Part shown: piece by piece, positions 34,196-44,600 of the stretch
Layout of the letters: each line of letters opens with the position of its first letter
Numbering within the stretch: the first letter of the stretch is position 1
Assembly: GCA_026545225.1 (NCBI GenBank)
Contig: CM048845.1
Span: 93,126,533-93,190,532, forward strand
Direction of reading: 5' to 3'
DNA length: 64,000 bases
DNA from: Cornus controversa
Lineage: Eukaryota; Streptophyta; Magnoliopsida; Cornales; Cornaceae
Translations under genes and position numbers: made by a program
The notes under the pieces: model-generated
What the model was told of the DNA's origin: nothing
The model's database searches: none
The model's input: the letters and a program-made list of their open reading frames with translations, nothing else

Positions 34196-34799
34196 AAATA
34201 AAAATTAAGAATTATTTCAAAATAAAGCAGACCTCTCAATCTAATGTATTGGACCGGCTAGGCCAGGGTAGTGGTTGGCTAACGTAGTCATTTTTCTATC
34301 TTAAAGAAAAATTATTGGGCATATAACACCCGGTCCAATAAATTTTCACTATTTTTCCTTTTGCGGTGATTATTGTTTTTTTTATTTTTTTATTTCTGTT
34401 GTAGTACACGTGCATGGTCCGTGCTACTTATCGACTTGCGTGGGTCTAATTTTAGTAACTAGAAAATTTTATACGCGTGAACAAGATATTTGAGATTATA
34501 AAAATGAGACTTGGTTTAAATTTTAAAGTTTGAATTTATTTTGAACATAATTTGGATAAATTTTTAACTGATAAATCCGAAACACAAAAAAAAAATTATG
34601 ATAATTATATTTTAGTTAAAAAAACAAAATAGTAAAGAATATAAGATTTTGATTTTTTTTCAAATTTTAATAAAATAAAATATTATTAAGTTTCACCAAT
34701 TTTAATCCTCCAAAATCTTAAAAATATCTACCTTGACATATGATATGGGGGTTGGTTTAATTTAAAGTTGATGTAATTATTTACTTTGATATTTTATGT

Positions 34800-35210
34800 A
34801 GATGCAAAAGATCGCTCAATGTAAAGGTGAACAATTAATAAGAAAATAACACTCAAGAATTACAAATATTTAAATAGACATACAGGATTTACATGGTTCG
34901 GCACAATTCGGCCTACGCTAGCTATGGCTGAATACAAGAATCAGTATTTCTTTCTACTCTCAATTCCTCCCCCTTTTATGGGATTTTTTTATACATATTT
35001 ATACCGAGAGTGCTACCATTCTAGTGCTGATTTGGGGTAGATTATTCGGTGATTCTTCTTTAATTTAAGGCTGATTTATATCAATCCTTCCTCTTAAGGT
35101 AAGACTCTAATCTTTTCTAATTTGAACCCGATTTGATGATATCCCATTTGACCAGTTAGCTATAATTACCACATATGATGTTCACATTGACGAAATCATT
35201 TGTCACATAT
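34800..35210. mobile_element. Possible LTR fragment next to the Gypsy element
   Basis: TTTACATGGTTCGGCACAAT with surrounding A/T-rich flanks resembles the region near the transcript end of Copia LTRs. It directly abuts the Gypsy LTR at 35211. No second copy was found. Confidence 0.3.
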
Positions 35211-35576
35211 TGATGAAGCATAAATCCACCCTAAACTGGTCAAACGCTAACCTGTAAAAAATACAAGAAAAGGGTAATCAGAAAAACACCAGCGTAGTGC
35301 CAGTCGACTGCCCTCCGACGCTCAAGTCAGAAATCGAAAAGGTTTATTCAAGCTAAAAAGGCACTCAGAAGGTATTAATTGCATACCTGGTATATGGACT
35401 GTCTCTATATTTATAGCAGTCAAATGAAAGCGTGTCCTAGTATGAGACTAGCTCTTAAGTTCCCCAGACTTATCTGAAGATAGAAAAGTCCTGGTCAAAG
35501 TACATCTCTCATACACGTTATACAAATCGCAATTGTCACGTTATACGTTTTACAATTGGAGTCAAATACCCTATCA
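35211..35576 (-). repeat. 3' LTR of the Gypsy element
   Basis: 366 bp. Shares TGATGAAGCA, CTCAAGTCAGAAATCGAAAA and GTCAAATA with the LTR at 40880. A G-run on the minus strand (35581-35586 as C) immediately beside it is the polypurine tract. Confidence 0.85.
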
Positions 35577-35929
35577 GATGCCCCCCGTTCATGAGGGTCG
35601 CTCGTCGAGTATTAGGAACACTTCAACTGGCCCACTGGGCTGTTAAAACGAACCTTTTGGTCCATGACATTCCATTGGTCCTCAAACCTAACCCATTAGC
35701 AAGCCTTGAACCCACTACTTCTGGGGCGGACTTTTTTTTTTTTGCTCTAGAAGGAAGGCTGGTTCTGGGTTGTGTCTTAAGGATAGGCCTTGGTCGGGCC
35801 CTAGGAGCAGGCCTTGACCGGGCCTAGGGACTGGTTGTTGAGGACCGACCTTGGTCGTGCCCTAGAGGCTGGCCTTGGCCGGTTTCTACCTCTTGGCTGG
35901 CTTCGGCTGGATCATAGGGGCTAACTCAA

Positions 35930-36320
35930 ACAGTTCCTAGGGACATGCCCTTTAGTGCTTTGGATAGTTCCTAGGGTGTTTTGGACAGTTCCTAGGAATA
36001 GGCCCTTTAGTGCTTTGGACACTTCCTAGGGACAAACCCTTTAGTATTTTAGACAGTTCCTAAGGACAGATCCTTTAATACTTCAGACAATCCTCTTTGG
36101 ACAGTCCTAGGGACAGACCCTTTAATATTTCAGACAGTCTTAGGGACAGGCCCTTTAATACTTCAGCTAATCCTAGGGACAGGCCCTTTAATACTTCTGA
36201 CAATCCTCTTCGGACAGTCCTAGGGACAGGCCCTTTAATACTTCAGACAGTCCTCTTCGGACAGTCCTAGGGATAAGCCCTTTAATACTTTGAATAGTCC
36301 TCTTCGGACAGGCCCCTTTT
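35930..36320 (-). repeat. Tandem array of about 45-60 bp units
   Basis: Repeats built on 'CCTAGGGACAGGCCCTTTAATACTTC' (given in pieces: CCTAGGGACAGGCC, then TTTAATACTTC), at least eight units with variable spacing. The array lies between the 3' LTR and the longer 80-bp array. Confidence 0.85.
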
Positions 36321-36579
36321 CTTGTGTTTTACTTGTATTATCTTGTAATACTTTTCTTCTGTAGCATCCTTCGGCCTACTATCTTGTAACCTTTTCTTGA
36401 TTAATGAGCAGTTATTTGCTTTCTTATTGAGGTGTCCTCTAATTTTATAAGAAAAACCTTATGGCATAATCCTATAAAAGAACTTATGCACTGGACTCAA
36501 CTTGTTATTGGGTAGCATTCCCTTAGGCGAGATGTGCCCACATATGGTCACTTGACCATATTATCGGAATTAACTTATT

Positions 36580-38000
36580 CCGTCTTTTCCATTAAAGATC
36601 CCCTTTAGAGACGTCCCTCCGTGGGATTCTTTGACAATATTTTCGGGACTAATTCATCCCGCCTTTTTCATTAAAAGTCCTCTTTAGAGGTGTGTCCCCA
36701 TGAGGTTGTATTAACAATGTTATCAGAATTAATTCATCTCACCTTTTTCATTAAAGGCCCTTTCTAGATGTGTGCCCCCATGAGGTTGTTTTAACAATGT
36801 TCTCAGAATTAATTCATCCCCCTTTTTCATTAAAGGTCCTCTTTAGAGGTATGCCCCCGTGGGGTTGTGTTAATAATCTTATCAGAATTAATTCATCCCA
36901 TATTTTTCGTTAAAGGCCCTCTGTAGAGGTGTGCTCTCGTGGGGTTATTTTAACAATGTTCTCAAAATTAATTCATCTCGCCTTTTTCATTAAATGCTCT
37001 CTTTAGAGGTGTGCCCCCATGGGGTTGTGTTAACAAGGTTATTGAAATTAATTCATCCTGCCTTTTTTATTAAAGACCTTCTTTAGAGGTGTGCCCTCGT
37101 ATGGTCCCTTATACAATATTTTCAGAATTAATTCATCCCGCCTTTTTCATTGAATGCCCTCTTTAGAGGTGTGCTATTGTAGGGTCTCCTATACAATGTT
37201 CTCAGAATTAATTCATCCTGCATTTTTCATTAAAAGCCCTCCTTAAAGGTGTATCCCCGTATGGCTGTTTGACAATATTCTTGGAATTAATTCATCCCGC
37301 TTTTTTCATTAAAGACCATCCTTAGAGGTGTATCCCCGTAGGGCTGTTTGACAAATTTTTCAGAATTAATTCATCCCACCTTTTTCATTAAAGACCATCT
37401 GTTAGAGATGTGTCCCCGTAAGACTGTGTCCAACTGCCCATGTATGGTTGTTTAATAATATTCTCAAAATTAATTCATCCCACAATTTTTCATTAAAAGT
37501 CCTCTGTTAAAGGTGTGTCCCCATAGGGTTGTGCCCCGTAAGGCTGTTTGATAATGTTCTCATAATTAATTCATTCCGCATTTTTTATTAAAGGCCCTCT
37601 GTTAAAGGTGTGTCCCAGTAAGGTTGTGCCCTTGTAGGGTTGTTTTACAATGTGCTCAGAATTAATTCATCCCACCTTTTTCATTAAAGGTTATTTGCTA
37701 GAGGTGTGTCCCCATAAAGCTGTTTGACAATGTTCTCATAATTAATTCATCCCGCCTTTTTCATTAAAGGCCTTCTATTAGAGGTGTGTCCCGGTAGGGC
37801 TGTGCCTTCATAGGGTTGTTTGACAATGTTTTCAATTAATTCAGCCCGCCTTTTTCATTAAAGGCCCTCTGTTAGAAGTGTATCCCCGTAAGGCTGTGCC
37901 CCCGTAAGGCTGTTTGACAATGTTTTCAGAATTAATTTATCTCACATTTTTCATTAAAGGCACTCTGTTAGAGGTGTGTCCTCGTATGATTGTTTTATTC
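36580..38000 (-). repeat. Tandem array of about 80-100 bp units, roughly 17 copies
   Basis: Each unit has TTAATTCATCCCGCC, TTTTTCATTAAAGG, CTCTTTAGAGGTGTG and CCCCGTAGGG-TGTT in that order. The early period is 80 bp (landmark at 36651, 36731, 36811). Later units grow to about 100 bp by internal duplication of the CCCCGTAAGGCTGT piece. Hypervariable tandem repeats between the integrase end and the 3' LTR are known for Tat/Ogre elements and can seed satellite DNA. Confidence 0.9.
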
Positions 38001-38149
38001 ACTTTTTGTTTTAGTTGTAACAACATATTTTGAAACAAAAAAAAAAGTTGTTATTGATAAAATAGAGAGTTATTCGAGAAAAATCTCGGAGCTATCGTCC
38101 TAAGACCCGATACTAAACTAAGTTTCAGTTGAAACTATTGAAGTAAATG

Positions 38150-38370
38150 CAACGTTTTAAAAGAAAGTCTTATTGGTGGTATTTCCTCAGATGCTCAGCA
38201 TTCTAAGGATAGGCCAACTGCCTTCCTTCCAATGTCTCCAATGAATATGCCCCCTGTTGTTGAGTTTAGATAACTCTGAACGGACTTTCCCATTTAGGAG
38301 TCGATTTCTCGGTGCTTGGGGGTTTGGTTGCCTAGGTTACTTCACGAAGGACTAGGTCTTCAAGTTGAAA
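38150..38370 (-). pseudogene. Integrase C-terminal tail of the Gypsy polyprotein
   Basis: On the minus strand the decayed frame reads EDLVLREVT-stop-ATKPPSTEKSTPKWESPFRVI, then GAYSLETLEGRQLAYP and NAEHLRKY. It corresponds to the family's end of pol, GDLVLRKV...PNWEGPYRV...NAEHLKKYY. Several stops are present. Confidence 0.75.
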
Positions 38371-38422
38371 ACTCCTCTACTTGACTCGAGACTGTAGTAC
38401 TAAGATATGGCTCGCTGATACA

Positions 38423-38660
38423 TCACCACCAGTAGTTGGGTTTGTTCTCTTCTTTATTTTTGACTTCTAGGCTCCCTACACCTAATGTCTCTAATATCTT
38501 TTTCTCTTTCAGGGAAGTGACGTAACATTTTCGGGCAGTGACTTGATCTCCCCTTAGCTCTCCAACGCCATGGTCAGTAGGAAACCGTACGAGGAGATGG
38601 TAAGTGGGGGTAACTGCCTTTATGATATTCAATGTAACTCTTCCCACGATAACATTGTAT
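38423..38660 (-). pseudogene. Protease-RT spacer fragment of the Gypsy polyprotein
   Basis: GRVTLNIIKAVTPTYHLLVRFPT, then GVGELRGDQVTARKCY (split here at the comma), matches the conserved GRPTLN...VSTYHLK.KFPT..GVGEVRGDQ.AARECY segment that precedes RT in this lineage. No RT follows. Confidence 0.8.
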
Positions 38661-38676
38661 ATAGAAGGAAAATCTA

Positions 38677-38950
38677 CTACGAAGAAGTCATCATTTTAGT
38701 GACCTTCCTTAGGCTTGTACCAGTAGTGATTGAAAGGTTAACGATACCGAGTGGAAATAGTTTTTCTCTATAGAACCCAATAAATGGGGATTTAGTAGGC
38801 TTGAGTCTTTTCCTACCAATGTTCATCACGTTGAAGGCTCCCACAAACAGAATGTTGGCAAAACTGCCATTATCAATCAATACTCGCTAATTGTAAAATT
38901 GGCGATAATCAGCGTGACCACCAGGGCATCGTCATGTGGTTGATGGACTT
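38677..38950 (-). pseudogene. Gypsy aspartic protease fragment
   Basis: HDDALVVTLIIANF is followed after a frameshift by IDNGSFANILF, the active-site region (family LIDNGSSADILF), and then IGFYREKLFPLGIVNL. The catalytic Asp of the D-N-G-S box is retained, but the frame is broken. Confidence 0.8.
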
Positions 38951-39411
38951 CTCTCGCATCATTATCTAAGAAGGTTATGATCTGATCATCTAGCTGGGAG
39001 AACTTGTCCTTAGGGGGTGATTGGCTCACCTCGCCCACTTCACAGAAACTTATGATTTTCCTTACGTGTGCTTTATAAGCTGCATTGGATTCTCCGTCGC
39101 TTGCAAGTCTACCCGAGATATCTTTGATTTCTCCTAATGAAGGATTTCTCCGAGTGTTGTCGTTTTTGCCTTATTGCAGCGGTTCTGTGCCCCCCTTTCA
39201 TTTTCAACCACAAATCTACGTAACTAGCCCCTACAAATCAAACTTTCAATTTGCCTTTTTTAAGTCATGTATTCATTTGTCATGTTCATGATTGCGGTGA
39301 AATCTTTACTACTTGTCGCGGGATCTCTTAGCAGGATTAGTTCTTAGCTTTGGGGCCATGTCACAGCTCGGTTATCTTGGATGTAGAGGAGGATTTGGCT
39401 TATCGACGTGT

Positions 39412-40317
39412 TTAAAGGGGTAATATTGAATCCCTTATCTTGATACGATGCTTTATCGCTCTGCTCTCGTGATATCTTGCCATACTTGGGGTCTCTATCT
39501 TTCTCACTAGAATGTCCCCCCTTTTCCTGTCTGTCTTTCTCTTATTATCTCTTTTTTTCTTCCGTGCATCTAGGGCATACTCGGTATTCATATACTTTTG
39601 GGTCTTTATAAGTAGTTCTGACATGTTTTCTGGTGAATGTTTAAAGATTGAGTACAAAAACTTTGAGGGCTGCAGTTCTCCCATGAACGCGATAACTGCT
39701 ACATTGTCATCCAAGGCATCGATATGCAACATCTCCCTGTTAAACCAATTGATGTAGTCTCGCAATAATTTCCCTTTAGTCTATCTTATGTTTAAAAGAT
39801 AAGTAGCGGGCTTCCTGTGCCTTCGGGCGGCAATAAAGTTGCTCACAAACAATCGGCTCAGTTCTTTGAAGGACTATATATATATGCAGGTTTCAAGCTA
39901 TTAAACCATGACTGAGTGGAACCTTTCAATGTAGTAGGAAAGACTCTGCACATGATTTCATCCGGTACTCCTTAGAGGTGTATTAGAGCCTTGTAAGTTT
40001 TCAAATGATCTAGCGGGTCCTTGGTCCCATTAAAGTTTCAAGGGTGGGTATCTTGAACTTGTTGGGTAAAGGATAATTTATTACCCCAACGGAGAAAGGG
40101 AGGTTGGTTTGTTAAACCAGATCCTCCACTGTAGCAGGGTCTTTCCCCTTTATGGCGTGAGCCAGCTTTCTACCTTGGCTATGAGGTCATGCATTTCTGT
40201 ATCATATTAGGCAGCCTCCTCTAGATGTACTGAGTCTCCATGAGTACGGGTCATAAACCCTGAATTCCCCTGGGCACGAGCTCTCTCTAGCGAGACTAGG
40301 TGAGTTGGATTCGTCAT
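39412..40317 (-). pseudogene. Gypsy gag remnant
   Basis: An intact 3' frame (39412-39765) reads DYINWFNREMLHIDALDDNV, then AFMGELQPSKFLYSI and NMSELLIKTQKYM, typical of the retrotransposon gag domain. Upstream, in shifted frames, are PDEIMCRVFPTTLKGS, SWFNSLKP, LSRLFVSNF and ARRHRKPATYLLNI-like pieces in the expected order. A possible start is near 40317. No zinc knuckle is clearly readable. Confidence 0.8.
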
Positions 40318-40659
40318 TTATTAATCGCTTCTTATTCGGCTCTGGGCCACCTCATTTGTCAGAGCTCTACTGTCTTGCCCTGTGTCATCCCCTTCTAAAT
40401 TAACCGGCCTGAGGTGACTCTGTGATGGCACTGACGTTACAGTAGGAAGGCGTTGTATGATTGTCGCATTTTGTTGGAGCACCTAGGCTAGACTCTGATT
40501 CAAGTTCTGAACCCGATATTCCAACGCTGCGACTCGCTCCTGGTCATTCGGGATTCCGGGGCGTGCCCCAAAGAAGTCTCCTTGACCAGGGGGTTGCATG
40601 TCTCCTTCTCTTTATATCGGCAAATTGTGATCGGGAAGGTCAGGGGCGGCAGGTGGATC

Positions 40660-40800
40660 TTGTCCGGTTGGAAGGTTATGGCCGACAGGAAGATCCTGTC
40701 CGACTGGAAGGTCCTACATGGCCGGAGGATTCTGGTTGACAGGAGGGTCCTATTCGGCTGGAGGATTGTGGCCGGTAGGAGGGTCCTGTCAGGCTATAGT
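40660..40800 (-). repeat. Short tandem repeats in the gag leader
   Basis: Four to five degenerate units of about 33-36 bp with GGCCGA/GGCCGGTAGGA, AGGATCCTGTCC and GACTGGAAGG-type pieces lie between the primer-binding site and the gag remnant. Confidence 0.65.
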
Positions 40801-40879
40801 CTCTAGCCCATATCGTAGGTGTATCATGCTTCGGATAGAACAGTCAACTTTGTGACAATTTTTCACAGACGGCGCCAAT

Positions 40880-41224
40880 TGATGAAGCAAAAATTCATCC
40901 AGAACTGGTTAAACGCCAACCTGTAAAAAAGACAAGAGAAGGGTAATCAAAAAACCACCAGCTGACTATGCTCCGACGCTCAAGTCAGAAATCGAAAAGA
41001 CTTATTCAAGCTAGAAAGGCACTTGGAGGTATTAATTGTATATATGATATATGTACCGTCTCTATATTTATAACATTCAAATGAGAACGTGTTCTAGTAG
41101 AAGACAGACTCTTTAATTTTCGAGACCTATATGGAGATAGAAAGTCCTGATCAAAGTACATTTTTCAATACAAATTGTAATTGTCACGTCATACGTTTTA
41201 TAATCGAAGTCAAATATCTCATCA
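40880..41224 (-). repeat. 5' LTR of the Gypsy element
   Basis: 345 bp, partner of 35211-35576. The primer-binding site follows directly on the minus strand (plus strand 40864-40879). This LTR ends 403 bp upstream of the RPT1 start codon and points away from it. Confidence 0.85.
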
Positions 41225-41627
41225 CTCTTTTTAAATAATGACTTGGATCATACGTATTTATTAGTAAGTTATTAAAATTTTGAACTCTCGAAATAAAAAA
41301 TAATTCTTAACATTTGTATGATATAAAGTGAATATATATCACCGCGATAGAAGGATGAATTTTTCACGGACTTGTGTTAGAAATTGGGTTTGGCGTGGAT
41401 AGCCCTTGCAAGTTACATCCATACTCGCAAGTAAGTATTGAGAATCTCGGGCTACCGTAAGCCACCGTCACCTCACTTGCCAATTGATAATATCTTCCTG
41501 CAATAGAATATAATCGCGATACTTCGGTCATTTTGCAGCTCCATTGAACTTTAACCTCACTTGTTTGTTTCTCAAGAAAGCATTACCGGGGAAAAAGTTC
41601 GCAGTCTGCTAAGCGAAGAGGAAAAAT
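41225..41627 (+). promoter_or_regulatory. RPT1 promoter and 5' UTR region
   Basis: The 403 bp between the Gypsy LTR and the RPT1 ATG. A weak TATA candidate (GAATATAATC, about 41505-41514) lies about 115 bp from the ATG. The boundaries are inferred from position only. Confidence 0.4.
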
Positions 41628-44600
41628 ATGGCTCCTGAACCCGAAGACGATATCAAGGACGAGAAGAACCCTCGGCCTCTCGACGAGGATGATATCGCTC
41701 TCCTCAAAACATATGTACAGTTCTATTTCCCACTTAAACCCTAAATTTTGAACTCGATCTGTCGGTTTTATATCTGGATTCTTTCTAATTAGCAGACATC
41801 TTTTTGTTTCCTATATGAACCTCCGTTTGATTGCTAAGAAAACTGAGTAAAAACAGAAGAAGAAAACCTCTTATTCTTTATATGTTGTTGGTATTGGAAC
41901 AGTTCTTAGTCAAGCTTAATTGTATTAGGCTAACCTGAATCTAATCACCAATTGGTGTAGATTCTTTCTGTTTTGTGTGTTACTTTTGTTTAAGAGTAGC
42001 TAGTGTTGCACATATGGCCAATGCTTTTGTGGGCTTGTCCTTTTATTACTTACATAGTAGCCTTTCAGATCTTCTATTTGATGGGTGACCGTTAAATCAT
42101 ATCTATAACGCAGAGGGATCTTGTATTGTTACTTTAGTTGAACCACTGCAATGATTCTATGCAGGGCTTGGGACCATATTCTGCTAGCATAAAGAAAGCG
42201 GAGAAGGAAATTAAGGAAATGGCTAAGAAGGTCAACGATTTACGCGGTATGCTTCTCATCCAGAATTTGTTTACCATTTTGTGGAATCTGGGTTATCTAA
42301 TTGTGTATGGTTGCTTCAATCATTTTCTTATATTTAATCGGAATACTGACATGTTTTTTCCCAACTAAGTTTATATTTCCTTCTGAAATCTTTCTCTATT
42401 TTAACAACTGGTTCAAAGTAGAAAATTATATTGCAATTTCTTCCAAGTGATCTTTTGAAAACAGATGTTTCCAATTATTATTTTTTTTTAACAAGTAAAA
42501 GTACATTAGAAAACTTGCAAATTTAAACTGCAAGTTTCCAATTATATTTATTTATTCTAGTTTTAAGCCATGTCAAGGGGGGAGAAGGCACTTAATGCTG
42601 TTTCAATGGCTTGTAGTGGCCTCTCAAACCGTTTTTTGTGTAGCTTTTCCCCCAAAGTGAAAGCATTAAGTGAAGGGCATCTTAGAGACTACTAGAATAC
42701 CTCATCTTCCTAGTGAGCAGGAACACTTTTTGTATATCTTTCTTCTTTTTATTCTATCATCGTAATTGTTTGATCAATAGTTTTCTCTTTTTACTTTTGC
42801 GCCTGGATATGGCCGGTTTTATCATTTTTCTTGGAATACTCTTGAGTCTATAGTTGTAACTTCATTTTACAATAGGTATCAAGGAGTCGGACACTGGTTT
42901 GGCTGCACCCAGCCAATGGGATCTTGTTTCTGATAAGCAAATGATGCAGGAGGAGCAGCCTCTCCAGGTGTGGTTTTCTGCTGGTGGTTGTTGGAAAAAG
43001 GTTTTCGTTTTTAGACATGTTATTTTTTCTGAAGCAGTGACTGGGTTTGGCACTTAGGTGGCAAGATGCACGAAGATCATCAGCCCAAACACTGAAGATG
43101 CAAAATATATTATAAATGTTAAGCAAATTGCAAAGGTACATTTCTTATGGGTCCCTAATAATCAACCTGTTACTATTTTTTTTTCCAGGTGATTTATCAA
43201 ATCCCTTGATGTAGGAACACCATGAATCTTTTAATTTCTTTTAATTTAAAAATTGAAGTGGAGAGTTTTGTTTTTCCTTTTTTTAATGGGAACTAGGGAT
43301 AAGTGGAGATTCCGAGTTGTCAATATATAAAACGAGGGTTCTCAATTTTTATTAAATAGTATATATATTTTAGAAGCGGGCTTCTTCCTATAGTAATAGT
43401 TACTGAGACAGTTATGTGAGTTGCATTTTTTACCATAGTAGTTGTAGCAGATAAATTCTCATACAAATTGTGCTAGTTGTTGGTAAGGTTCTTTTAACAA
43501 TGCTTCAATAAATTGAGTTCCTATTGCTGAACAGCCATAGAAGTACAGCAATTCATTTACTGTGAGGACAACTATTTTACTTGGGCTGCATCATGATTAC
43601 TATTCACACAGCAGGAGACATAATGAACCCCTTAATTTTCATTGGTGAAAATAGTCTTATATTTGTGAAGTGTTTATCTTATATATTTCTTTTAAATTCT
43701 TCCAAATACGTATGCATTTTCTAAACATGACAATGTTCTCTAATATATTTTGATTTAAATAAAAGAAGCTGTTTTTTTTTTTTCTTTTTCATTCCTTGAT
43801 TTTACTCGGAGAAATAAATACAACCATCTTTTCTGATTTTATTCTCTATTTACAATTGTAGTTTGTCGTTGGGCTGGGTGACAAAGTTTCACCAACTGAT
43901 ATTGAAGAAGGCATGCGTGTTGGGTAGGTTTCTTCTCCGTCTTTACAGATCTACGCTTCCAAGCCTTCCTATAGCTGCGGCTTTTGCAGAAGCTCCTGAT
44001 AATATCTCATATTTTACATTTTATGTCATGTGTTTTTTTTTTCCTCGATGATCCCTCTTCAATGTTTATTTTTATGATCAACGTGGAAGGCTCAATTGCA
44101 AATATATCTTATTGCATTGATCCTCTTTAAAAGCTATTGACAAAATATTTTATTCAATTGTACTTTGTCTTTTTGTTAAAAATCAGTATTCTTTGGCACA
44201 ATGACTTAAAATTGGTTACAAGGTTCTGATAATGCCAAGAATTAAATTTTTTGGTGCTGCACAGATACTTATTCCAGTTCTGAATATGATTTATTTTTCT
44301 CTCTGTAGTTTATAGTTCTGAATGAAATTTGTCTCTTTTCATTTTTACCTCACCAATTAGGTTCTATTCTTAGCCCTTACCCCACAAGAAAGGATCCAGT
44401 ATTAGTAAGAACTAGTGCTATGTTTGTGAATGAATTACCCATTAGGAAGTACTTATTTCAGCATTGTACTTGGCCTTCCTTTGCTTCATTCAAGGGAACC
44501 AGTTTTGACACAGCAGTGACAGCACAATATGGCTATTAGGGCTGCAAATAAACTGAGCCGAGCCGAGCTTTGGGTTGTTCGGGCTCGGCCTATGTTCGGA

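Larger units (their letters stand above)
35211..41224 (-). mobile_element. Non-autonomous Tat/Ogre-lineage Gypsy LTR retrotransposon
   Basis: Two related LTRs in direct orientation (35211-35576 and 40880-41224) bound the element; on the minus strand they begin TGAT and end ATCA. Transcription order (right to left): 5' LTR, primer-binding site ATTGGCGCCGTCTGTG directly after it, gag, aspartic protease, protease-RT spacer, integrase C-terminal tail, tandem repeats, polypurine tract (GGGGGG), 3' LTR. RT, RNase H and the integrase core are absent. A large internal deletion joins the spacer (about 38500) to the integrase tail (about 38370). Stops and frameshifts are frequent, and the LTRs differ at many positions, so the copy is old and immobile. 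No 5-bp target duplication is visible (CATAT versus CTCTT), suggesting later rearrangement or decay at the ends. Confidence 0.88.

Noticed and set aside
35591..35827. 78-codon plus-strand frame
   Set aside because: It runs against the Gypsy element's direction, inside its non-coding 3' region beside the LTR.
36580..38000. CRISPR-like array
   Set aside because: The repeats are degenerate, contiguous without unique spacers, and lie within a plant LTR retrotransposon.
40461..40806. Two overlapping plus-strand frames with repeated Trp/Arg/Leu units
   Set aside because: They are antisense to the gag leader, and their repetition reflects the short tandem repeats at 40660-40800.
42848..43141. Minus-strand frames overlapping RPT1 exons 3-4
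   Set aside because: They are antisense shadows of verified RPT1 exons.
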